DNA of 21,059 nt from Candidatus Tharpella sp. (GTDB taxonomy: Bacteria > Desulfobacterota > Anaeroferrophillalia > Anaeroferrophillales > Tharpellaceae), in the NCBI GenBank assembly GCA_021163565.1, contig JAGGTT010000060.1, positions 1-21,059 of the forward strand, written 5' to 3'. Of the stretch, positions 1 through 8,634 are shown in pieces; position 1 is the stretch's first letter; each line of letters starts with the position of its first letter. Under the pieces are notes generated by a model, which saw only the letters and a program-made list of their open reading frames with translations, was not told where the DNA came from and ran no database searches. Position numbers and translations under genes: made by a program.

Positions 1-15
1 AAAAGGTAAATTATC

Positions 16-1116
16 ATGCATCCGACTAATGAAAAAATGACCCCTGAAAGTATCGGCAAACCGGGCCCACCGGAACTTAGATTGATCGCTTGGGAAACCA
101 CCAGAAGTTGCAATCTCTCCTGCATCCACTGCCGGGCGGCGGCGGAAAAAGGTCCTTATCAGGGAGAACTTGACACCAAAAAGGCTTTTGCATTTCTCGA
201 CACGGTTGCCTCTTTCAGCAAACCGGTTATCATCCTGACCGGCGGCGAGCCGATGCTGCGTGACGACATCTATGAGCTTGCCGCCTACGGCACCAAACTT
301 GGCCTGCGAATGGTTTTGGCAACCAACGGCACCCTGGTTAATGAAAACAGTATCAAACGGATGATCGACAGTGGTATTCAGAGAATAAGTGTAAGCCTGG
401 ACGGAGCCAACGCTAAAACCCACGACAATTTCCGCAAGGTTGACGGTTCTTTCGCGAATTCATTAAAAGCTCTCGGGTTTGCCCGGGATCAAGGTCTTGA
501 TTTTCAAATCAACACCACGATCACCAAGATCAACCTGGCCGAAATTCCAGCCATTCTTGATCTGGCGGTGGAGCTGGGAGCAGTCGCCCATCACATCTTT
601 CTGCTGGTTCCCACCGGCCGCGGCAAAGAACTTGAAGACCAGGAAATCCCGGCCACCGAATACGAGCGCACCTTGAACTGGTTTTACGACCAGCGCGAAA
701 AGGTTTCATTGCAGCTCAAAGCCACCTGTGCCCCCCACTACATGCGTATTTTGCGCCAGCGCAGCAAAGAAGAGGGTAAAAAAGTTACATTCAAGTCCCA
801 TGGTCTTGACGCTGTGACTCGGGGCTGTCTCGGCGGTGTCGGTTTCTGTTTTGTCTCCCATACCGGTGATGTCCAACCCTGCGGCTACCTTGAGGCCAAT
901 GCCGGAAATATACTTGAGACCGATTTTCAGGAAATCTGGGAAAAATCGCAGGTCTTCACCCGCCTGCGTGACTACGATGCTCTCGAAGGGAAATGCGGTA
1001 TCTGTGAATACAAAAGAGTCTGCGGCGGCTGCCGGGCCCGGGCCTATGAAGCCACCGGTAATTTTATGGCGGAAGAGCCCTACTGCACTTACGAACCTAA
1101 AAAGATGCAAAAATAA
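16..1116 (+). CDS. ahbD: Radical SAM/SPASM heme synthase, AhbD-like
   Basis: Probable last enzyme of the siroheme-dependent heme route: oxidative decarboxylation of Fe-coproporphyrin III to heme b in the cytoplasm. The 366-aa protein has the radical SAM cluster motif CNLSCIHC (Cys32, Cys36, Cys39) and a GGEP motif at 76-79. Its C-terminal third is a Cys-rich SPASM-type region with the blocks GCLGGVGFCF, DVQPCGYLE, CGICEYKRVCGGCRAR and EEPYC, which should bind auxiliary Fe-S clusters. The start ATG has an AAGG-type site about 9 nt upstream. It stands alone here; its upstream neighbours lie outside the window. The family also contains AhbC and NirJ-type deacetylases/decarboxylases. AhbD is preferred because the CGGCRARAYEATG and EEPYC tail matches my memory of heme b synthases, but AhbC is not excluded. 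Confidence 0.75.
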   Translation: MHPTNEKMTPESIGKPGPPELRLIAWETTRSCNLSCIHCRAAAEKGPYQGELDTKKAFAFLDTVASFSKPVIILTGGEPMLRDDIYELAAYGTKLGLRMVLATNGTLVNENSIKRMIDSGIQRISVSLDGANAKTHDNFRKVDGSFANSLKALGFARDQGLDFQINTTITKINLAEIPAILDLAVELGAVAHHIFLLVPTGRGKELEDQEIPATEYERTLNWFYDQREKVSLQLKATCAPHYMRILRQRSKEEGKKVTFKSHGLDAVTRGCLGGVGFCFVSHTGDVQPCGYLEANAGNILETDFQEIWEKSQVFTRLRDYDALEGKCGICEYKRVCGGCRARAYEATGNFMAEEPYCTYEPKKMQK

Positions 1117-1158
1117 TCACTGAACCATCCCGAATGCGTAAACCGAGTTTTTAAGTAG

Positions 1159-1326
1159 CCAGTAATAGAAATTGTAATTTTAACCACTATCTGCATGATC
1201 GGTCTGATCGGCACGCTGCTGCCGGTCATGCCCGGTTGCGACCTGATCTTTATCGAAACTGTGACCTATACCCTGATAACAAATGATCAACGTCCCAAAA
1301 CGTTGATCAAGGATTCCAGCCGGTAA
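1159..1326 (+). pseudogene. Possible DUF456-family membrane protein remnant
   Basis: A short open frame follows an in-frame TAG at 1156-1158, has an internal ATG at 1195 and ends with TAA at 1324. It reads as a hydrophobic stretch containing GLIGTLLPVMPGCDLIF. This resembles the first helix and the Pro-Gly turn (LPxLPG) near the N terminus of DUF456 membrane proteins, which are normally about 160 aa. Here the frame loses similarity after about 40 residues and then runs into the convergent kinase gene. No ribosome binding site is visible before the ATG. I read it as a decayed fragment. The resemblance comes from motif memory only, so a chance hydrophobic ORF is possible. Confidence 0.4.
1284..1309 (-). 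terminator. Inverted repeat over the 3' end of the kinase gene
   Basis: A perfect 10-bp inverted repeat (TGATCAACGT / ACGTTGATCA, 6-nt loop) covers the last codons and stop of the hybrid kinase. On the minus strand it is followed by TTTGTTATC, a weak U-rich tract. It could be an intrinsic terminator for the kinase operon, but the U tract is poor. Confidence 0.4.
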
Positions 1327-4268
1327 GGTTTGGAAATCATGGCATCGAAACCATAAGCAGTAAAATCGGCCATCACCGGATCCTGCGAATAACCGCTTGA
1401 GACTATGGCTGTGACCTCAGAATCAATCTCACGCAAAAACTTGATCGCCTCCCGACCGCCCATGCCTCCGGGAATCGAAAGATCCATCAAAACCGCCTGA
1501 AAGTTCAAACCCTCCGCCAGAGATGATCTGTAAACCTCAAGCATTGCTTCGCCGTCAGCAACGGTTACAACCTCATAACCCATAATTTCAAGCATTTCAC
1601 TGACCACCTCAAGGATCATCACCTCATCATCCATCAGTAGAATTCGACCCCTTCCGGTTGCAACTTCAACTGGCAGCCTATCTTCAGGAACAGCAACTAC
1701 ACAACTCTCTCTTGAGGTCTCAACCGCCGACAGAATGAAGCTGAAAGTCGAACCTCTGCCTATTTCTGAAGTCACATCAATCAGCCCCCCGTGATTAGCG
1801 ATAATCGAATAACTGGTTGCCAGACCGAGACCACTGCCGGAATCTTTCGTAGTAAAGTAGGGTTCAAAAATCCGCGGCATAATTTCAGGATCGATACCAC
1901 AACCCTGATCGCAGATAGAAACTTTAACGTAGGCTCCCGGAGCCGCATCAGCATAATCTCCTTTCACAACCTTGAGATTCTCGATTTTTATAATGATAAT
2001 ACCGACATCGGCCATTGCCTGTCGGGCATTAGTCACCAGGTTATTCACCACCTGATTAATCTGGCCCACATCGATCTCAACCCCCAAGATATTATCTCCA
2101 ATCTCATACTCGACTTTAATCTGTGAACCGTGCAGGATAAATTCTGCCGAGTCTTTAACCAGAGCCGGCAATCGGGTCATTTCCAATCCTTTAACCGGAG
2201 CTCCACCTTTAGCAAAAGTCAGAAGCTGTTTTGCCAGGGAGACGGCCCGATCTATCGCCCGATCCGCTTTTGACAAATAGACCTCGGTTTTTTCCGAATT
2301 TTTCTGACAGGAGAGCCGGATCAGATCGAGACTTCCTTGCAGGCCCATGAGCAGGTTATTGAAATCATGGGCGATACCTCCCGCAAGGACTCCGACTGCG
2401 GCCAGTTTTTCACTCCGCGAATGTTCCTCCTGCAACCTTTTCTCATCCCGAACATCGCGAAAGACCAGCACCACCCCCAGACATTTACCATCACGGCCGA
2501 TAATCGGAGCGGCGGAATCGGCAATCGCCACCTCCTCACCCGAATGTGAAATCAGCAGGGCATGATTCATCAGGTCAACAATCCTGTTCTCCCGCAGAGC
2601 TTGAGCTACCGGACATTCAAGTTGCGCCCGGGTACGTTCATCAATGATTTTGAAAATTTCACTGACTTCCCGTCCCGAAGCCGCCACATTGCTCCAACCG
2701 GTCAGCTTCTCGGCCACCGGATTTATCAAGGTCACCCGGTGGTTGACATCTGTGGTGATAACCCCGTCGCCGATGCTGCGCAGGGTCACGGCCAGCCGTT
2801 CCTGTTCCAGAACCAGAAAGTCTTCAGCCAGTTTACGGCTGGTGACATCCCGGTTACTGCCGCGAACTCCCATATCCTCCCCGTCGGAACCGATTATCGA
2901 ACGACAGGTATGATTCAACCAGCGCATGGAACCATCTTTATGGAAAATCCTGAACTCAATCGGCCGGGCCGTACCATCATGTTCAATCTCATGCCGATGA
3001 CCGACAAAAATATGACGATCATCCGCCACCACTATCTCATTCATCAGATCAGGATTATTATAAAACTCTTCGGGGGCATAGCCGGTGATTATTTCACAGG
3101 AAGGCGAAACGTGAATAAACTTACCTTTCGGGTCACGCCAGCACTCCATGTTGTAAGCATAGTCAGCAACCATACGATAGTGTTTTTCACTTGCACGCAA
3201 TTTAGCTTCAATCTCTTCCCGAAGTTCACGGTCATCTTTCAACGAAGCTACCATCTGGTTGAAACAGTGTGCGAAAGAGCCGATTTCATCATCGGGGAAA
3301 TCCCCTACAACCGGCTCCAGAGAACCTTTACGAATCCGTTCGCTGGCCCGGTAGAGGGTTACAATCGGACGGATCATGGAACGTGACAGATACCAGCTGA
3401 CCAACAGGATCAAAGCCAGAGAAAAACAGAAAACATAGATAAACGTATTCCGTAAGGTGTGAATAATTGCGTATACCCGGGCCAAAGGAATTTCGCTGAC
3501 AACCAGTAACGGCAGATCCGTGACCTTGACCGCCACCCCCAGAACCTCTTCATTATCAATATTGCAATATTCAGCGTAAGCCGATTCAGCACCGGCCAGA
3601 ACTTTACGCACCGGAATATAGCTTTTAACCTCCTCCGCCTGCAGGACATGCTCAATTTTACTATGGGCCACTACCTTCCCCTGCATACTGACCAGTGCCA
3701 GCTGCTGCGGACCGGATTGCTGCCGCGGAAAATCATTGAAAAGATTTTTCAGGGCCAGTTCAGCATAGAGATAGCCCTGCTGCCGGCCGCTTGTTATAGA
3801 AAAAATCGGGTAGACTACCACCAACTGCGGCTCGAGACGCCACCGGCTGAAAAAGAACATCTCTTTCTGCGGATAGGCAGTAGAATAGGTTAAAAAGGGA
3901 GAGATTGTTCCGGAACTGATATATCCGTAGCGGGATAAGGACTCAACCACCCGGTTCTCATTATCCACCACGATGATCCGGCGAATTTCCGAGTGCTGGC
4001 GGGAGGCCCAGGATAAAATCCGGCGGTCACTTTTTTTGAATATATATTGACTGGCGGCGAACTTGAGTGAGTTACGAATCTCACCGATACTCCAGGCTAC
4101 CTGTTTACCCGCAATCCGCGCCTGAACCAGACTGGAACCAGCAACATTCTGATAACTATAACTCTGCAGAGTTCCGTAAAGATAGAGCGATCCCCCCAGA
4201 AGAGGCAACACCGCGATCAGGATAAAACTTATGAGAAATTTACGATAAAGCGAGGATTTGAACTTCAC
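1287..4268 (-). CDS. Hybrid sensor histidine kinase (Cache-HAMP-PAS-PAS-HK-REC)
   Basis: Membrane-bound hybrid histidine kinase, 993 aa. Order of parts: transmembrane helix about 11-32; extracytoplasmic region about 35-268, Cache-like by position and pattern; second helix about 273-294; HAMP about 295-348; PAS about 360-480; second PAS about 485-610; HisKA with phosphoacceptor His634 in GGIAHDFNN; HATPase with the N box NNLVTNARQA, DQGCGID and GSGLGLA; C-terminal receiver about 875-993 with DD at 880-881, phosphoacceptor Asp929 and Lys980. The start codon is GTG and overlaps the stop of the upstream binding-protein gene (GTGA), so the two are translationally coupled. No separate response regulator with an output domain is in the window, so the downstream target is unknown. 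The binding protein is the likely periplasmic partner that informs the sensor domain (inference). Confidence 0.93.
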   Translation of the reverse strand: MKFKSSLYRKFLISFILIAVLPLLGGSLYLYGTLQSYSYQNVAGSSLVQARIAGKQVAWSIGEIRNSLKFAASQYIFKKSDRRILSWASRQHSEIRRIIVVDNENRVVESLSRYGYISSGTISPFLTYSTAYPQKEMFFFSRWRLEPQLVVVYPIFSITSGRQQGYLYAELALKNLFNDFPRQQSGPQQLALVSMQGKVVAHSKIEHVLQAEEVKSYIPVRKVLAGAESAYAEYCNIDNEEVLGVAVKVTDLPLLVVSEIPLARVYAIIHTLRNTFIYVFCFSLALILLVSWYLSRSMIRPIVTLYRASERIRKGSLEPVVGDFPDDEIGSFAHCFNQMVASLKDDRELREEIEAKLRASEKHYRMVADYAYNMECWRDPKGKFIHVSPSCEIITGYAPEEFYNNPDLMNEIVVADDRHIFVGHRHEIEHDGTARPIEFRIFHKDGSMRWLNHTCRSIIGSDGEDMGVRGSNRDVTSRKLAEDFLVLEQERLAVTLRSIGDGVITTDVNHRVTLINPVAEKLTGWSNVAASGREVSEIFKIIDERTRAQLECPVAQALRENRIVDLMNHALLISHSGEEVAIADSAAPIIGRDGKCLGVVLVFRDVRDEKRLQEEHSRSEKLAAVGVLAGGIAHDFNNLLMGLQGSLDLIRLSCQKNSEKTEVYLSKADRAIDRAVSLAKQLLTFAKGGAPVKGLEMTRLPALVKDSAEFILHGSQIKVEYEIGDNILGVEIDVGQINQVVNNLVTNARQAMADVGIIIIKIENLKVVKGDYADAAPGAYVKVSICDQGCGIDPEIMPRIFEPYFTTKDSGSGLGLATSYSIIANHGGLIDVTSEIGRGSTFSFILSAVETSRESCVVAVPEDRLPVEVATGRGRILLMDDEVMILEVVSEMLEIMGYEVVTVADGEAMLEVYRSSLAEGLNFQAVLMDLSIPGGMGGREAIKFLREIDSEVTAIVSSGYSQDPVMADFTAYGFDAMISKPYRLESLINVLGR

Positions 4269-5302
4269 CGTAAGACCTCATCCGCCTGCAGCAAAATATC
4301 TTCACTGATTTCAAGATCAAGTACCCGCAGCTCTTTTAACGAAACCACCAGTTTAACCTTCTCCGGGTTCTGAACTGCGAGTTCACCCGGTAAAACTCCA
4401 TTGAAGATATGATCTACTAAAGTCGCAGACTGGACTCCGACCGCGTAAAAATCAGGACTGTAACCCATCACTCCACCTTGCTTCAGCAGCATGTTGTCGA
4501 TCACCATCAAGGGAACCTGTAAACGCCGGGAAAGTTTAAGAAACTCTTTGAAATAGGCAACTGAACGTGCGTCCGGCAGCATAAAAATTGAATCTATGTC
4601 AGTTACTGTCAGACCCCGGCAGACATTTGTCATATCGTCTAAACTGTGGATCTGATTAACCACCATTTCCACATCCAGATCACGGGCCGCCAGATGCAGA
4701 GAACGCTGTTTAAATGAACTTTTTGAAATCTCATTTCCAGGATCAAAAAAAATCGCCATTTGCTTGATTTTTGGAAAAGCTTTTTTGAACCGCAGTAGAC
4801 GCTGAGGCAGAAGCTCTTTTGAGACGTGACTGATGCCGGTAATGTTGGCACCGGGATGACGCAGACTGGTTACAATTTCAGAGTTAACCGGATCCGCGAC
4901 TACGGTAAAGACAACCGGAATATTGATCCGGTTCTTCAACATACATGCTTTGACCGCCTGGGTCACCGGAGTTGTAACCGTGTAGATAAGATCAAAGTCA
5001 GCCGCGGCAAATTTTTTTACCAGTGACTCCACTTTAGAAAGATCGCGATCAATCGAATGAACCGCAAAGATAAGTTCTTCATCGAGCCTGAAGCTCTTTT
5101 TCTGGAGACCGCTACGCAAACCTTCGTAAGATTTCAGAAACGGCTCCGCATAAACAATGACACCAATATGGCGAATTTTTATTTTCCGCTCATTCTGGGA
5201 GGCAGAAATTTCACTGGCAAAAGACCCGAAAAGAATCAAAACCAATCCGATTACGGTTCCGATTACGGTTCCGACTTTATGGCTGCGAATTAAACCAATC
5301 AC
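4265..5302 (-). CDS. ABC_sub_bind-family exported ligand-binding protein
   Basis: Extracytoplasmic binding protein of the ABC_sub_bind (TrpX-like) family, 345 aa. It has the two-lobe pattern HIGVIVYAEP, DLIYTVTTPVTQA, IPVVFTVVADPV, GANITGISHV, MAIFFDPGNE, DSIFMLPDAR and GGVMGYSPDFYAVG. The frame is open upstream to 5413, but GTG at 5302 is preferred: GAGGAAATT directly precedes it, and it begins a classical signal peptide with basic residues (RSHK) followed by a hydrophobic core. A promoter sits about 40 nt upstream. No permease or ATPase gene is adjacent. The next gene, coupled by a 4-nt overlap, is a sensor kinase. A signalling role is therefore more likely here than, or in addition to, transport. 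The ligand cannot be told from sequence. Confidence 0.85.
   Translation of the reverse strand: MIGLIRSHKVGTVIGTVIGLVLILFGSFASEISASQNERKIKIRHIGVIVYAEPFLKSYEGLRSGLQKKSFRLDEELIFAVHSIDRDLSKVESLVKKFAAADFDLIYTVTTPVTQAVKACMLKNRINIPVVFTVVADPVNSEIVTSLRHPGANITGISHVSKELLPQRLLRFKKAFPKIKQMAIFFDPGNEISKSSFKQRSLHLAARDLDVEMVVNQIHSLDDMTNVCRGLTVTDIDSIFMLPDARSVAYFKEFLKLSRRLQVPLMVIDNMLLKQGGVMGYSPDFYAVGVQSATLVDHIFNGVLPGELAVQNPEKVKLVVSLKELRVLDLEISEDILLQADEVLR
5247..5275. repeat. 12-bp tandem repeat in signal-peptide core
   Basis: The unit ccgattacggtt occurs twice in a row (5247-5258, 5259-5270) and is followed by a partial third copy (ccgac). It lies in frame in the binding-protein gene and encodes the repeated VIGT of the signal-peptide hydrophobic core. 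Gain or loss of a unit would change the core by four residues without a frameshift. Confidence 0.85.
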
Positions 5303-5348
5303 AATTTCCTCACAAGCTACCAGAGTAACTGTAAAATAAATCACACTC

Positions 5349-5377
5349 TTATTATCAGTCATTATCCAAATTTGCAA
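5349..5377 (-). promoter_or_regulatory. Sigma70-type promoter of the binding protein/kinase operon
   Basis: On the minus strand TTGCAA (5372-5377) and TAATAA (5349-5354) are separated by 17 nt. Predicted transcription starts near 5342, leaving a leader of about 40 nt before the GTG at 5302. This agrees with the internal start chosen from the ribosome binding site and signal peptide. Confidence 0.5.
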
Positions 5378-5749
5378 GAATGAAAAAAACGATTGACAAG
5401 TTAACTTTAGCAAGTGTATGCATTGACAGTTTGCAGAATCAGACTCAAATATTTAACAAAAAAAGTTGTAAAAGGGTGAGAGTTCATAAACCGACCCGGA
5501 TGACAAAAAAACACTATCGATTACAACCGCAGGCATCGGATCGGAGACACTCAACCTGACGGGTATTTCAATCATTTCATCAAATATCGTAATTGTTCAG
5601 CTAACCCGCAGAAACCGGGTACACGATCCCGATTTCCTCTGGAAAATCAGGTCATGTCCCCAGTTTCTGCTAAATTTACTATATTTATGCGGTTATAAAA
5701 AATACGCTGAACAGTTACCAAATATCTTTAATCTTACGGTTTGGCTAAC
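5378..5749. other. Divergent intergenic region, no gene seen
   Basis: About 370 AT-rich bases separate the divergent binding-protein operon and korDABC. I see no ORF with coding character, no tRNA and no strong hairpin. A 7-bp inverted pair CAGAAAC / GTTTCTG lies near 5608 and 5662 and is probably accidental. The kor promoter should lie here, but I cannot place it with confidence. Confidence 0.5.
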
Positions 5750-6022
5750 ATGACTAAGAAGAGCAAGCTCCAGGATGGAACCAACTCTAATAACCATCCC
5801 CAAATTACAATATTTTCCGACTGGTGTAAAAGTTGCGGAATCTGCGTTGCGTTCTGTCCCAAAGAGGTTCTGGCCATGGATGAAAACCGCAAGGTCTTCG
5901 CCAAATTCCCGGAGAAGTGCATCGTCTGCCATATGTGTGAGATCCGCTGTCCCGATTTTGCCATTAATGTAAAAGAAGCAGAAAAACAACCTACCCTTGC
6001 GGAGGACAAGAGTAATGAATAA
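5750..6022 (+). CDS. korD: 2-oxoglutarate:ferredoxin oxidoreductase, ferredoxin-like subunit
   Basis: Small electron-transfer subunit of the four-subunit 2-oxoacid:ferredoxin oxidoreductase, about 90 aa. Two [4Fe-4S] motifs are clear: CKSCGICVAFCP and CIVCHMCEIRCP. They pass electrons from the TPP subunit to ferredoxin. Start choice is uncertain: ATG at 5750 is used here, but a TTG three codons earlier (5741) is in frame and neither has a strong Shine-Dalgarno sequence. It is the first gene of korDABC and overlaps korA by 8 nt. The charged tail after the second cluster carries the korA ribosome binding site. Assignment to the 2-oxoglutarate enzyme rather than another 2-oxoacid enzyme rests on the D-A-B-C order and the neighbouring subunits. 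Confidence 0.88.
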   Translation: MTKKSKLQDGTNSNNHPQITIFSDWCKSCGICVAFCPKEVLAMDENRKVFAKFPEKCIVCHMCEIRCPDFAINVKEAEKQPTLAEDKSNE

Positions 6023-7157
6023 GAAATCCTCCTATCGGTTAATTCAAGGGAATGAAGCCGCGGCCGAAGGGGCCCTGGCAGCCGGGGTCAGTTTTTTTGC
6101 CGGATATCCGATTACCCCATCGACCGAAATCGCTGAGATTCTAGCCGACCGTCTGCCGGCCAACGGCGGCACATTTATCCAGATGGAGGATGAAATCGGC
6201 AGTATAGCCGCGATCATCGGCGCCTCAATCGGCGGCCGCAAGGTGCTGACGGCAACCTCCGGACCGGGTTTTTCTCTAATGCAGGAGAATCTGGGTTTTG
6301 CCTGTCTCGCTGAAGTCCCCCTAGTCATCGTTAATGTCATGCGCGGCGGCCCGTCAACCGGGATGCCGACCAGCCCCTCTCAGGGGGATGTTATGCAGGC
6401 CCGCTGGGGTACCCACGGCGATCATCCGATTATTGTTCTCTCTCCGGGAAGTGTTGAGGAGGCTTTTCACTACACCGTCAAAGCCGTCAATTTTGCGGAA
6501 AAATACCGTAATCCGGTGATTGTCCTGATGGATGAGATTATCGGCCACATGCGGGCCCGGGTTTCACTACCCCCGACATCGATGATCGAAAGAGTCAACC
6601 GGGTTCATCCCAATATGCCTCCAGAGTGGTATCTGCCCTACGAACGATCGGCTACCGGGGTCGCCCCGATGGCAAGTTTCGGAGACGGTTACCGCCACCA
6701 TGTTACCGGCCTGGTTCATGACGCCAAGGGTTTTCCGACTGCGGATCCGAATGAAGCCCGCAATAATATCCGCGGCCTCTTTACAAAAATAGAGCGGGGT
6801 TTCCGGGAGCTATGCCTGGTTGATTATGAATTCATGGATGATGCCGAACACGCAATCATAGCTTACGGCGGCATGGTTCTTTCGGCTAGATCAGCTCTGG
6901 AACAACTCCGAAAATCAGGCCGCAAAGTCGGGCTCATAAAACTTGGCACCCTCTGGCCTTTCCCACGCTTTGCCCTGGAGCAATACCTACCTCAGTTAAA
7001 AACCATTCTGGTTCCGGAACTCAACATGGGCCAGATCTATCGTGAGGTTCTCAGGGTTAATGCCGGCAAGGCGGTAGTTGAAAAACTCAACCGGGTCAAC
7101 GGCACCATCATCACCCCCAATGAGATCGTGAAAACGGTTAAAGGATTAATACGATGA
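6015..7157 (+). CDS. korA: 2-oxoglutarate:ferredoxin oxidoreductase, alpha subunit
   Basis: Alpha subunit of the cytoplasmic enzyme that converts 2-oxoglutarate, CoA and oxidised ferredoxin to succinyl-CoA, CO2 and reduced ferredoxin, or the reverse. The 380-aa protein opens with the pyrimidine-binding domain: QGNEAAAEGALAAG, then the family motif GYPITPSTEIAE, EDEIGSIAAIIGAS and TSGPGFSLMQENLG. The region MRGGPSTGMPTSPSQGD follows. The C-terminal domain contains the transketolase-C-like part (IKLGTLWPFP, VPELNMGQIYREV). ATG at 6015 is chosen over an earlier alternative start at 5997 because GGAGGA lies 8 nt before it. It overlaps korD by 8 nt and korB by 4 nt (ATGA). A branched-chain or other 2-oxoacid as substrate cannot be fully excluded from sequence alone. 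Confidence 0.9.
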   Translation: MNKKSSYRLIQGNEAAAEGALAAGVSFFAGYPITPSTEIAEILADRLPANGGTFIQMEDEIGSIAAIIGASIGGRKVLTATSGPGFSLMQENLGFACLAEVPLVIVNVMRGGPSTGMPTSPSQGDVMQARWGTHGDHPIIVLSPGSVEEAFHYTVKAVNFAEKYRNPVIVLMDEIIGHMRARVSLPPTSMIERVNRVHPNMPPEWYLPYERSATGVAPMASFGDGYRHHVTGLVHDAKGFPTADPNEARNNIRGLFTKIERGFRELCLVDYEFMDDAEHAIIAYGGMVLSARSALEQLRKSGRKVGLIKLGTLWPFPRFALEQYLPQLKTILVPELNMGQIYREVLRVNAGKAVVEKLNRVNGTIITPNEIVKTVKGLIR

Positions 7158-8008
7158 TCAGCAATTCAGAACTGGTCAATAAATATTTTCGTCATAATAA
7201 AAAATTCCCCCACATCTGGTGTCCCGGCTGCGGCATCGGCACAATTCTGGGAAATATGCTGCGAGCGATTGATGCTCTGGCATTGGACAAAAACGAAATC
7301 GCATTTGTCTCCGGCATTGGCTGTACCGGCCGGGCCCCGGTCTATGTTGACTTTAACACCCTGCATACCACCCATGGCCGGGCTCTGCCCTTTGCCACCG
7401 GTTTAAAACTGGCCCGGCCGGAGCTTAAGGTTCTGGTCGCCACCGGAGACGGTGATGCCACCGCGATCGGCGGCAACCACCTGATTCATGCCTGCCGCCG
7501 CAACATCGACATCACCACGATCATCTTCAACAATTATATCTACGGAATGACCGGCGGCCAGTACAGCCCGACCACACCTCACGGCGACAAAGCCTCAACC
7601 TGCAAACTCGGCAACATCGAGAGACCTTTCAATATCTCGCAACTGGTTGAAGCGGCCGGGGCCACATTTGTCGGACGAACTACCAGTTACCACACACTAC
7701 AGCTCCAAAACATCATCAAAAAAGCGATTATGCACAAGGGCTTTTCGGTGGTTGAAGTCATCACCCACTGCCCAACTACTTACGGCCGCATCAATAAAAA
7801 AGGCAGCGCTGTAGATATGTTGAAATGGCAAAAAGAGGTAGCCGTAGATAAGAGCCGAGCTGACAAAATGGACCCGAAAGAACTTGAAGGGAAAATCATC
7901 ACCGGCATTCTCATGGAAAAACAGCTGCCTGAATTCTGTGAGCAATATGACACGATTATCGAAAAAGCACAAAGTTTGAAAAATAATCAGCAGGGGAAAT
8001 CCAAGTGA
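7154..8008 (+). CDS. korB: 2-oxoglutarate:ferredoxin oxidoreductase, beta (TPP) subunit
   Basis: Thiamine-diphosphate-binding beta subunit, 284 aa. Visible motifs are WCPGCGIGTILG near the N terminus (conserved Cys pair), SGIGCTGR, and the TPP/Mg2+ signature running from GDGDATAIGGNHLIHACRR to NNYIYGMTGGQYSPTTP. The C-terminal region carries VVEVITHCPTTYGR. Size is normal for the family. The start ATG overlaps the korA stop (ATGA), and its own stop overlaps the korC GTG (GTGA), so the subunits should be made by coupled translation. In anaerobes this enzyme either completes an oxidative citric-acid cycle or supplies 2-oxoglutarate/succinyl-CoA for biosynthesis. The window does not say which applies here. 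Confidence 0.92.
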   Translation: MISNSELVNKYFRHNKKFPHIWCPGCGIGTILGNMLRAIDALALDKNEIAFVSGIGCTGRAPVYVDFNTLHTTHGRALPFATGLKLARPELKVLVATGDGDATAIGGNHLIHACRRNIDITTIIFNNYIYGMTGGQYSPTTPHGDKASTCKLGNIERPFNISQLVEAAGATFVGRTTSYHTLQLQNIIKKAIMHKGFSVVEVITHCPTTYGRINKKGSAVDMLKWQKEVAVDKSRADKMDPKELEGKIITGILMEKQLPEFCEQYDTIIEKAQSLKNNQQGKSK

Positions 8009-8589
8009 GTCAAACAAGAACTGAAATAAGACTGGCGGGTAGTGGTGGTCAGGGCCTGATCACAGCCGGCATAATTCTCGCTGAAGCTGCTATTTTAGAC
8101 AATAAAAATGTCGTTCAAAGCCAATCCTATGGGCCTGAAGCCCGGGGCGGTGCCAGCCGGGCCGAAATCATCATTGCTGAAGGCCCGATATTCTTCCCTA
8201 AAGCAACCTGGGTCGATATCTTCCTGGCCATGAGCCAGAAAGCCTGCGATCAGTACTCATTTGATATAAAAGCCGAGGGAGCTTTTATTGTCGATACCAC
8301 CTATGTCAACCAGATTCCGACCAGCAGCGCCATCGCCATTCCCATCTCATCGGCAACCCGGAAGAAATTCGGCAAGGAACTTTTCAGTAATATTGTTGCG
8401 CTCGGAGTCATCTGTGAAATCTGTGGGGTGGTTAGTGCCCGGGCTTTGCGGGCGGCAGTCAGCAGCCGGGTACCGGACGGTACCGAGAAGATTAATCTGG
8501 AAGCTTTTGCCTTCGGCCAGAAACTGGCAAAAGAGGCAATCAAAAACCGTAACGGTGTCGAAACCGAAGCGATCGAAGCCGACACTTAA
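8005..8589 (+). CDS. korC: 2-oxoglutarate:ferredoxin oxidoreductase, gamma subunit
   Basis: Gamma subunit of the oxidoreductase, 194 aa. It begins RLAGSGGQGLITAGIILAEA, the glycine-rich signature of the POR/KOR gamma domain. This is followed by QSQSYGPEARGGASRAEIII, also typical. It starts at GTG 8005 inside the korB stop codon (GTGA), and AGGGGAAA lies about 8 nt upstream. It is the last gene of korDABC. The next gene is on the opposite strand 45 nt away, and no convincing terminator hairpin is seen between them. Confidence 0.92.
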   Translation: MSQTRTEIRLAGSGGQGLITAGIILAEAAILDNKNVVQSQSYGPEARGGASRAEIIIAEGPIFFPKATWVDIFLAMSQKACDQYSFDIKAEGAFIVDTTYVNQIPTSSAIAIPISSATRKKFGKELFSNIVALGVICEICGVVSARALRAAVSSRVPDGTEKINLEAFAFGQKLAKEAIKNRNGVETEAIEADT

Positions 8590-8634
8590 ATTAAAAACCG
8601 TATATCAATCAAAAAAGCCAATCACTTGTATCGC

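Noticed and set aside
2562..3386. 274-aa open frame on the + strand
   Set aside because: It lies wholly antisense to the well-supported hybrid kinase, and its translation shows no family motif or ribosome binding site. It is a shadow of kinase codon usage.
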